Positions 34,316 to 44,300 of a DNA stretch of 64,000 nt are shown piece after piece (positions within the stretch are counted from its first letter, which is position 1; each line of letters opens with the position of its first letter). The notes beneath the pieces are model-generated. The model was not told the origin of the DNA and made no database searches. It was given only the letters and a program-made list of their open reading frames with translations. Source of the stretch: Hermodice carunculata (taxonomy: Eukaryota; Annelida; Polychaeta; Eunicida; Amphinomidae); the NCBI GenBank assembly GCA_964020975.1, contig OZ026630.1, forward strand, positions 67,840,905 to 67,904,904, given 5' to 3'. The position numbers and the translations under genes are program-made.

Positions 34316-34547
34316 CTCTTTCACTGTAAGGTTTAAGACTGAGTGAACAGCTTCACACGGTGCGCTTTGGGCGCCCAAAGTGCGCCGAGGAAGCTGTTGG
34401 ACCATCATATTCTCTGGAACTTTAGGCATGCTTGCACTTGAAAGAAAGGTCTCCATACGAGGAATATGTATCCTTATGAGTTATCACAAAATTCAGGGCA
34501 GGTAGACTTTAGTAGGTCAACTTAAGTTGCAGTTGGCAGTGAAAAGG
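34316..34547 (+). mobile_element. TTAA-type MITE with GC-rich hairpin (member 4)
   Basis: TTAA flanks both sides (34312-34315, 34548-34551). The ends are CTCTTTCACTG and, reverse-complemented, CCTTTTCACTG. The hairpin at 34346-34398 begins ACAGCTTC, runs through GCGCTTTGGGC to its complement GCCCAAAGTGC, and closes with GGAAGCTGT. Length is 232 bp. The element is nested inside the iteron-bounded element. Confidence 0.85.
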
Positions 34548-34567
34548 TTAAAAGACATGTTGTTACC

Positions 34568-34570
<3 letters not shown>

Positions 34571-34656
<86 letters not shown>

Positions 34657-34726
34657 AACACACACATATGTATATATATATACATGTGTGTGTATGTGTA
34701 TGTTTATATATATATATATATATATC
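34571..34726. repeat. AT/GT microsatellite
   Basis: A pure TA tract of about 78 bp is followed by CA/TG and further TA blocks. It starts 20 bp beyond the nested MITE. Confidence 0.95.
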
Positions 34727-35136
34727 TGGTCAAGCTTTACTCATGCAGATAGAAACAAAGATCAAGCAACAGCAACTCTTCGTTGCTCTATGGTTAGAAG
34801 TGGTCGAATGTATTGCTGCACATAACATTCCTTAAATGCCATGTATCATGTAGACATGTGTTCTTAGCTGACCCCTGACCTCAATCTGCAGGCACTGGGA
34901 GGTGTGAAATTTGGTGTTTGCATGTTAAAGCCAACAGTGATTATGGCCAGCATGTCATATGCATCTGAGCATAGATGAACCATGCAGGTAGGATTTAGAT
35001 TTAATGAACAAGCCCTGACTGTCAATGAACTGTATCTTTTGTCCATATACAGATCCAGTCTAATTGTGACTTGTTGAGTAACTGTTGTAAAAGATGCCCT
35101 CATCAACAGTGCATGATGCTGACTGACAGTGTGTAC

Positions 35137-35246
35137 CGGTAATTGATGCCAGCCATGTGATGTCATGGCTCCCGCAATAGATAAAAACCGCTGCCTGTGA
35201 CTTCCACAAGTACGGGCATAAGTGTTCCTTTATAAGTACTGCAGCT
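35137..35246 (-). CDS. Possible internal exon, unknown product (inside iteron element)
   Basis: The acceptor is TTATCACAG and the donor is ACCG|GTACAC. The segment is open for 36 codons: AAVLIKEHLCPYLWKSQAAV, then FIYCGSHDITWLASIT. It exits in phase 1, which matches the terminal exon at 33197. It may be part of a gene carried by the surrounding element. The + strand is also open nearby with a Cys-rich reading, so the strand is uncertain. Confidence 0.3.
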
Positions 35247-35984
35247 CTGTGATAATTCAATTGTGCCCCCATCTACTTTAAGAATAAAGATTGTCGAAGG
35301 TGCTGTGTTTAATTATTACAAGTGACATCTACACTTCTTCAACAAAGAAGCCTCCGTGTGGCTCATGATGAAACCAACATTGAAGCCAAATGTAATCTTG
35401 CTGCCCTGTAGACAACATTCAACATTCAATTCCAATATCCATACCTCCATGTATACTCAAGATACTCACTGAAACTTTGACTGAATAAAAGTCCACTTAC
35501 CAGTTTCTTAAATATTCCAAACTGTACTATTAGTTTAATCCTCTCTCTCCTTCAGCTCCAATCTTGACCGTTTTCTTCAATGGAGGGAACTGGATACAGG
35601 CTACCGCCGGGACCCCAGAGAGTTTCATATTTCGGCTGGCACTTGGAATGCTGACACGTATAAAGTTATCAATTACCTACATACTTTCCTAATTGACATA
35701 CAGCTAGGTACTGGTCCTTCTCCATAGAAATCACTGCCAAAAGGACCACTTGCTTTTTTTGACCATGTATTTATCAGGTCCCTCTTGGTCTAGCTATAGC
35801 AAGAGAGCCCTGTCAAGAAAGACCACATACCTATATCATGTGACCTCTTACTTGTACCTACCATAAAAGTGGTCTCTGAACAGAGGGACTTTGTACAATG
35901 TATATGTAAGTCAATTGCTGTTATTTCCAGGGAGGGGCTGCAAGGAATTATATCCATTTGGGTGCTGAAATTAGTGTCACAACC

Positions 35985-36215
35985 ATATTTCAACATTGAA
36001 ACAACGTCAGCTTTCAACGTTGGATCAATGTTACTTGATCAACGTCAAGTCAACGTTGAATATTGGTTGCGACTATAACTCAACCAAACTTCAATGTTGT
36101 TACAACGTCAAACATCAACGTTGATTCAATGTTGCTAAATCAACGTTGAATCAACGTTGAATTTTGGTTGTTCAACGTCGCAACCACAATTCAACCAAAA
36201 TTCAACGTTGAAACA
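35985..36215. repeat. Right CAACGTTGA iteron array
   Basis: The same TCAACGTTGA and ACAACGTCA motifs occur as in the left array, about 3.1 kb away, ending directly at the CTGCTGGG terminus. Confidence 0.85.
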
Positions 36216-36255
36216 ACGTCATGTGTCTGCTGGGACGTTTCTGTTGTCTCTGGGA

Positions 36256-36306
36256 TAAATTTATAGATTTTGCAATTAGACTCTAATTGCAAAATCTATA
36301 AATTTA
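36256..36306. repeat. 51-bp near-perfect palindrome (25-bp arms, 1-nt centre)
   Basis: The arm at 36256-36280 is exactly complementary to 36282-36306, separated by one C. Its core is ATTTTGCAATTAGA. It lies 21 bp outside the right end of the iteron element, mirroring the hairpin outside the left end. Confidence 0.93.
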
Positions 36307-36997
36307 CTCTAATTTAGAGTTAAATTAAATTAATTACAATAAACTCATATCAAGAGGCTAATATCTATTTAATACCAAGAGAAACTTAACAAACCTAATT
36401 CTGTAAGCCCATGTACCGTTTGAACAATGTCAAGTCCGATATTGTAAGAGCAAAGTCCTATTCCGTACCATTCACTGAATTACTACATTGTTGTGAATCA
36501 TAATATCAAAATTAATTTATGAAAGGAACAAATCATATTCATAAAATTTGAAATTTAGAAGAAAGTTTAAGGCATTATTAACCTTTGTAAAATCGGGTCA
36601 TCAGCGGGGAACCAGTGCAAGACTTGTTTTGGAGCCATTAATCACCGGACAAAAATTATTATGAAAAAAGAGTTTTTGAAAAAAAAAAAAATTTCTAACA
36701 CCTTTTGTTGCAAACGTCCAGAATTTGTTTGCAAATTGGCATCTCCAATTTTAATACATTCTGGTACTCGATTGTATCATTAATAATGGGAGGTATTCGT
36801 ATTAAGGCCGCTGACCACAGTTATAAATCCTTCTATTTTTCATATTAGCATTTTTCAGTCTACAAAATCAGCATTTTGGTATTTTAAAATTCCGTGAACG
36901 TCATTTAACAGATAAAAATGTCTGAAAAACATGGATGGATTTTTGTTATATAATTCCCAGCTCGCTAATTTGTGATAATTGAAATACGAAACAACAC

Positions 36998-37126
36998 CTG
37001 GATGTCAGCTTTATACAGGTGTATGAACTGTGCTCTTGCCAGGGTCACATCATTGTCCTTCCCCACCATAAAGTTCCCACATGGCCTGGAAGACAGTGCA
37101 GCTATATGACCACCAATGAAGCAACT
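36998..37126 (-). CDS. Internal exon of an unassigned host gene
   Basis: Exactly 43 codons lie between a good acceptor (GCTGCATCACAG) and a CAG|GTGTTG donor, phase 0 at both ends. The reading is SCFIGGHIAALSSRPCGNFM, then VGKDNDVTLARAQFIHLYKA and DIQ. The composition, the phase symmetry and the absence of stops suggest a real exon. The donor is weak and no neighbouring exon was secured. If real, this gene runs away from PLGRKT and could share its promoter region (37.1-38.3 kb). No function is proposed. Confidence 0.42.
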
Positions 37127-38272
37127 CTGTGATGCAGCAAACCTGAATTAGCTAGCTTTATTTAAACAGAAGCTATAGCATGCTGAAAACACAGTATTTT
37201 AACAATTATGGACTATCTCTGTTGGGATGCGCAACCAGCCAATCACAACTGTGGTCTGTAGCTTAATAGACGTATCAAACTTTTTTAAACTTGTTTAACT
37301 GAAGCCACAACTTGTTTTCTGCAAAGGATTTGCATTTACTTTACCAAACTTTAATATTAAAGAAAATATCAACTTTTTTGCAAGCAACCTTTAAATCTGA
37401 AAAATCAGTTTTTATGACCAATAAAATAATTAATTAAAATTTTGAGGAAAATTATATAATTGCATCCAATCAATTCTTTTCTGTCCAATATGAATACAAT
37501 ACACAATGGGCTATGATGCAAACCCATAATCACTTGCAGCCTGCATGTCCTGCCCTTACAATGAGAGATCAAATTACAATGCCCCACCCCTTAATTTTAA
37601 CCCAAATTTTGAATATATTGCTAACATTTTATTAGTTTTTAGGTGAAATTGGTGATTTTTTTACTATTTATGGATAGATTCCTAACATTTGTCTACAAAA
37701 ATTATGACATCTTTCACTGCTGAGGCATTAATGGGGGATGGGGGGAGTATCAGTTACACCAAGTCAGCATCTAATACCCGTCATTATGGCAGTATTTTCC
37801 TGATATAATCTGAATTATGGCAGACAATGGAATAGTTTCAGTGTTTAAACATTGTTGACCCATTAAAGTGCACAGTTTAAGACCAGTGGGTCACAGATTA
37901 GAGCAGCAGTATTCAGCAAATGTTTTTTGGTACTAATTATTATGGAATTTTAACGCGCCCATTGTTTGAACATTAGGAGGGCAGTTGGGTGATCCAGCTT
38001 CCACAAACCAATAGTGCTATGCCTTTTTTCTACATTAGACTGCATAAGTTGTGGTTTATTGACATGGTTTCTGATGTATGTGCACATATCCAATATCATA
38101 AATGTTTTTTGTCTAAAATCTTAAAAAATCTTCAAACAAAAATTTGTGCATTTGCCATGTCTGTAACACCTCTCATTTAGCAGTTATGTGGTGGTATTTT
38201 GGCAATTTGGGAAATATGAAATTCCTCACAATACAGACAAATCAGTTTTTCTGTTACATTTGTCCATTGTAG
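37127..38272. other. Presumed 5' region of PLGRKT
   Basis: The first coding exon of PLGRKT begins after an acceptor at 38271-38272, so at least one upstream non-coding exon is expected. No CpG-rich promoter or convincing donor was identified here. Confidence 0.3.
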
Positions 38273-38292
38273 ATAACTCAGAATACATCAAA

Positions 38293-38373
38293 ATGGGGTC
38301 AATAATTGGAAAAGCCATGGATGAAAACATGCAGAAGACTCAAGAATTTATGTTAGCAAGTCAGAGGGCCCAG
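38293..38373 (+). CDS. PLGRKT: PLGRKT coding exon 1
   Basis: The exon proper begins at 38273 after CATTGTAG, and the ATG lies at 38293. It encodes 27 residues and ends CCCAG|GTAAGT in phase 0. Confidence 0.93.
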
Positions 38374-41300
38374 GTAAGTCCTTTTCCAAAGCACACTTTA
38401 CTGTTGCCGCCAAAGCAAACTTTCTTCCATATTCTTTTGCAACACACTAGCATGTAGGAATATGACATAATTTTTAGATTGATCTAGCTGCAAGTCAAAA
38501 CCTTATCTTGAATCATGGTTGAAGATTGCCTTATGTATGAAGAGCTTGGTGAATTTATTTAATAAACTATAAAAAAAATATATTATATGATAATAATAAT
38601 TATAATAAAATATATGACATTTTAAGACTGGCTATTGAACTCTTCCTTGATGGGATTGGATATCTGAATAATGCTAGAGCTGAAAGTGTTGTGCGCTGTA
38701 TGTATCGGCATGTGTTGCAGGGTAAATTGCATGTCCCACTTGCTCACTGACCCACAATTGGATTTAATCTGAACAACATGGTTGGCCATGAGGTTTTTAG
38801 ATCATGAATATTTGATTTGTGTGCGTGTGTGTTGGGTTTTGGTGGTCCTGGGGGTGTCACACTATATTGGTATACAATCCAGTTCCTAAGAACAGAGGTG
38901 ATTAACCTGAGAGTATGGGTGGAAACTAGTGAATTAATTGAGTGTGTTGTGGTTTCATGATATAGTTTTACAAGTGAAGTTATCCCACGAAAATGCAATA
39001 CTTTACCCATCTCTGTAAATACTACGATGACAACGGAGAGAAATTATTTCAAGGCAAGATTGAAGTGCCAAGCACAGGCACTGCCATGGATACATATTCT
39101 TTGTTTCAGATGTGCAGTAAGTACTAGTTACTCTGACAACAGTTTACACATAGGTCACATTGACCCCAAAATTTCCGCATATTATATTTATATGTGCCTC
39201 CCTAGCAGATACATTAAGAGAAATAAACTCTGAACTGAAAAATTTAGCACAAGACTGACCAAGGGAGCCATGCTCCCAAGATGTTGAGACTGAAGGGCTC
39301 AATAGAGTGTTGTGAGAAAAAAAAAATTCTGTCCAGACGTTTGTGAAGCATGCAATAATCGTTAGTGGATGGGACTTTTTAATTAACTTTTACACCTATA
39401 TGTTACCTTATGATTCCCAGACTCATACCTGTTGTACAACTGTACATACTCAAGTGCTAAACTTGACTCTTTTACAAATGCATGTAGTATATAGTATGAA
39501 TTTTTATTTATTTATTTTTTTTTATTATTTTTTTTTTTATTTTTTTTTTGTTTTTGTTTTTTTTTTTGTTTACAACTCAGTTTTATTAGCCAATAGCTGG
39601 TGTTAAGACTCAGTATAAAAACTTATTTATGTCTGTCTATCCAACATAACACAGGTGCTCAAAGTCTGTGGGCCACACTAAAAAGGTAATGTGAATTTAG
39701 CATGGGATTTGAGTATGATATTCATTTGAGGTATGCCTACTAAAATGAATTGATGAAAGACTGAAAGTACATTCTCCTACTTTTATCTTTTACTGGGATA
39801 TTTTAAAATATAAAAGTCTCTAAAAGTTTTGTGGAACAACAAAGTGAATTGATGTATTTTGTACCAGTGAAGGCAGTCCAATTTCTCAGCCACTACCACA
39901 GGTGATTTACAGTATTGACTATGGCAAAACTTTAATATTGTTCGCACTTGTTTACCATTATACCATACAGCATGAGTATTCAAGACTACCAGTGTATTTA
40001 TTGTATCAAACATTTTCCAAGAACATTGTATGCATGTATATGTACCAAAATCCTTTTTGAGGGTCTGCTGTCACATGCCTGACAATATGTACTACGAGAG
40101 ACCAGCATTGTTCAACTTTGCACACAGTATCAATTTACTTGTTTCAGATGGAGAGACAGATGCAGATGCAAAATTTCATGCGAGAGCAACAGATGGCAAT
40201 GCAGCTAGCCAGAGCTCGAGAAATGCTAAATTGGTGGGCTGGTTTTTATGGCATAGTTGCCATGGTTGGTATAGCAGGGTGAGTCCGTACCTGTTACATG
40301 ACTGTTCACTTGCACAGAGTCAGTTGATGATACAAACCACAAATAATCTGACTACAACAGTGGGCAGGGAATGAAACATTTCATAACTAAGTCTTTTGGT
40401 TTAAATCATAAATCACACTGATTAGTCATCCTTTTCCAATTAGCTCTGCTGACTAGAGGTCACAGAGTTTATGTGGTCACTCATGTCCATCTGTCTGTCC
40501 ATCATTCCATCTGTCCGTCCAAAACAATTGGTTGTGAACACAATAGCATTTTCAATTTTTAAGTAAGCCCCTTGAAAATTTTGGGACGTGTTGTATAAAT
40601 AAAATCTAGGTTCCTTTTGTTATTGGTAAGCAGATGTCCCAGATCCACATGAGTTACATGAACACAGAATTAGTGAAGTAGGACTGCAGTAATTGAATAA
40701 GTTTTGCCATTGTCATATTTTTTGAGATCAAAGAAAAATTTTGGGGGTGTGAAAATTTCATTCTTGGTTTCTTGGTGATCAAGTGTCATTTCATGTTTGT
40801 ACTTTTTGTTTCAGGAAAATCAAATTTCAACTTCACCTGGATATTACTTTAATGAGGCACAGTTCTAGGAAGCTGAAGTACATGTAGCATGGAATAGGTA
40901 CACCAAAACCATGCAAAGACATAACACAAACTTTCTTTACATTTCCAACAGTTGGGCACACCTAACTTGCTTCTCACAGGAAGATTTTCTCAGTCATATA
41001 TTTTATGTTCGGAACAAGCGGGACTCGAACCTGCAACCGTTGGCACCAGTCGCCTAGCTGAAATGGGAAACGCACATATCCACTCGACCAAATCCCCATT
41101 CCTAAAAAGAATGGTTCAATGGAGGTAGTTATGTGCGAGTGCCATATCAACACGGTAATGCAGTATATTTACTGAGTCGGCATTAATTTCCAGAATCGGG
41201 GACTTAAATCCACCAGCATTAAGGAAATGCTGAAAATATATATTTTATGTTCGGAACGAGCGGGACTCGAACCTGCAACCTTTGGCACCAGTCGCCTAGC

Positions 41301-44300
41301 TGAAATTGGAAACGTACATATCCACTCGACCAAATCAGTCATAAGACTTTGTGCATTCTCAGTGCAAAGAATATTAGTTCAATGAAACACAATGACAAAG
41401 GCCAGTTTCTGGTCTTTTCAGTAATTTAGGCAAATGATATCACTTAACATTATTACATCTTCGATTAATTACCAACTCAACACAACCTGGGTGCTAATCT
41501 TCTGACAATTGGGTACCCCAACACATATTTGGTTCCTGGACTTTTCAATGGAAATTTAACATATTTTACTCTACTGCCACCATGAAAATCCATGTCACTG
41601 TCTTTGGTAAATATAAATGGAATTCAAACATCCCCAGTGCAGGGCAAACAAAGTGTCACAAATTCATTAAAAAAAATTAATGTCTTAGCTCATTTTCAAA
41701 TGATACGCATGCGCAAATTCACATACTGATGTGAATGCCCACCAAAAAAGTGAAAAAAAGGCACCCAAATATTAATACAATAGGAACAGTTTATTGCACT
41801 TTCCTGGTCCCCAACACAGGGCAAGGACCCACCTAACCCCAGCTTGTCCCTTATAGTAAACCCAACAAAAAATTTAACACCAACCCAGGTAGAAATGAAA
41901 AGGAGATCCCCAGTAGAGATTCCAATATGCCATTAGCACAGTTGCCATTTTGAATAAATTAGCACCACATTGAAGCAAAGCATTGTGGGAACCAGTAGTT
42001 CTCTGGGGCTTCAGTACATAGCGTCAGTATAGGAACACAAGGGTTAATGCAATTTCAAGATGGCGGGATTTACATGTCATGTGCTTGGTTGTTATAATAT
42101 TTCTGCAAGAAATAGTTCAGCTTCTACAACTTTGAAAAAAAGAAAAAAAGAAAAAGGGACTCAGAGAAATATGAATAAGGAACATTTCTAGAGCCAGTAA
42201 CACTGACCAGAGTGACCAGATAATGTTTTTTCGTACATATGAACTCAGTGATGTCTGGTAATAGTGAAGACTTTGCATTTTGAAAATCGCAAGAAAAAAG
42301 GTTAAACATGGTTGTAGTGAATGGTCAAAACACATATTATCATTCTCCCATTGGCTTCTGCAAGCGTGTGGTTTCCTGTGCACCCGGTATTATCGGGATC
42401 TTTGCTAGCCATACCTGCAATGACGCTTAAACATAAGCGGTTGACCAATAATACATTTTAGATTATGTCTCTTACTAAATAATAATCTTTTTTTTTTTTT
42501 TTTTTTTCTAAATCCTGTAACAAATGTGCCATGCGCACATAAACATTTTTTTATGTGCTCTGGAAATGCTGCAAATTTATTTTAGCTTCCAATTTGGATA
42601 GCAACATAATTTTAAAGGATATAAAAAGAAGCTTATGATCCAGACACATTATCTGATCAGGGAACAGGGAGATGGGAATCTCCCTGTTGGAGATGGTCTT
42701 CTCCCATGGGTCCTCACAGAGAAGAAAACCCCTGTGTAACCCCACTTATTAACCAGTGAATATGACCTGTCATCAAGCCACATGCCAACACAGTCACCTG
42801 TGATGACTGACACAACCCAGTCCTACTGTCCAGTAAGGCTAAACGTGCTGACCCATAATTGATGACGTCACAATACAACGTAACGTCTAGATTTCCCCTA
42901 GCAACGTTACACGGCCCTATATAAAGGCCATACACACAACGCAGCATTCAGTTTTGATTGAACCACTTGACTGTGGAGTTGAAAGATTTCAACTCTCTGT
43001 ACTGCTGGGCATAAGACTAGAGTTATGCTCAACCTGTGGTCAATCATTACTCATTAGCCTCTGATGAGTCCAGTGAAGGACGAAACGCGTCAGGCTTACT
43101 TGGCACACCGTGTATCTGTTCTTATCAACACTTGCCTAGTCTTCTCATCATAAATAATAATCTATTTCCAAGAGCATAAAGCATTCTTATCAAAGTCTAA
43201 TACACATACTCGCTTGATCAAATGTAGTACTATACATGTATATCTTATTGGCAATGTCATAGAAGTGTGTCCCACAATGTATGCGTACAGAGACTGAAAA
43301 TACATCTACTGTTCTATAATTCACTCTTCTTTCCCATTACTTTTGCTCCACAGCATACCTGCCACCTTCTCAGTTCAGGAACTGTTGCAGATTAAAAGGG
43401 CTGCAAAAATATTGCCCCTGGTATTGATGATGTGTCAAGGTGGCTAGCTGGCATGTCATGGAGGTGTGTTTTTAGTCTCTGTATATGTACATTGTGGGAC
43501 TCACTTCAATGACATCGCCAATAAGATATACAATTGTACATTTGATAAGATAAACACTCCCAAAGGTGGGACCTGCAGACACATCAACTTAGTCTATCTA
43601 TTGACTTGTGGAATCTGCCACAAGCAATATGTGGACCACTAATGAACAGACTGCGGGAACATTTTTTACTACTTAAACAAAGCAGATATGAATCAACCAC
43701 TTGGCAGACATTTCTCTTAACAGGACCACCAGACCCTTATTATTAAGGTACAGATCCTGGCACATATCCCCATGCCGACACATCAACTTAGTCTATCTAT
43801 TGACTTGTGGAATCTGCCACAAGCAATATGTGGACCACTAATGAACAGACTGCGGGAACATTTTTTACTACTTAAACAAAGCAGATATGAATCAACCACT
43901 TGGCAGACATTTCTCTTAACAGGACCACCAGACCCTTAATATTAAGGTACAGATCCTGGCACATATCCCCATGCCACTTAAGCTGAAAAAAAAAAAAGAA
44001 AAACAGAATCACTTAGACTACAGAAGGAACATTCCTGGATCCACCAAATGTGCACTATGGACCCTTTCAGTTTGAATGTCATGGGAAAATATGCTCAGTC
44101 TTATGCTAAATTTTTACTTTCCTATGACACTGTTTGTTATCAACCGAGGACAGAGCAAGAAAACTTCTGTACCAACTGATTGAGAGAATAAATAGGGAAT
44201 CAATTCAGTTCCCAGGCCAGTATCCATGAATATATAATGCTACAGACACTTTTGAAATCATGAATTTGCATGAATTCCATGAACACACCATGATCTCCAT

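Larger units (their letters stand above)
32542..36234. mobile_element. Candidate DNA transposon with CAACGTTGA iterons at both ends
   Basis: The left end reads CCCAGCGGGCA (32542-32552). The right end, reverse-complemented, reads CCCAGCAGACA (36224-36234). Next to each end lies an array built on CAACGTTGA/ACGTTGAA: about 340 bp on the left and 240 bp on the right, in mirrored arrangement. The interior of about 3 kb contains exon-like segments on the - strand with a terminal exon and poly(A) signal just before the left array. It also contains a nested MITE (34316-34547) and an AT microsatellite. No known transposase motif was seen, and no clear target duplication was found. The alternative is two independent iteron-rich elements that happen to face each other. 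Confidence 0.5.

Noticed and set aside
34527-34835. Open frame of alternating Ile/Tyr across the TA tract
   Set aside because: It is a translation of the AT microsatellite, with no splice context.
35577-35727. Exon at 35.6 kb after a strong CTCTCCTTCAG acceptor
   Set aside because: Several frames on both strands are open over this GC-richer patch, so no frame or strand can be chosen.
41008-41335. Two functional tRNA genes
   Set aside because: The A/B boxes are present, but the cloverleaf is irregular, the two copies share one target duplication and they carry SINE-type tails.
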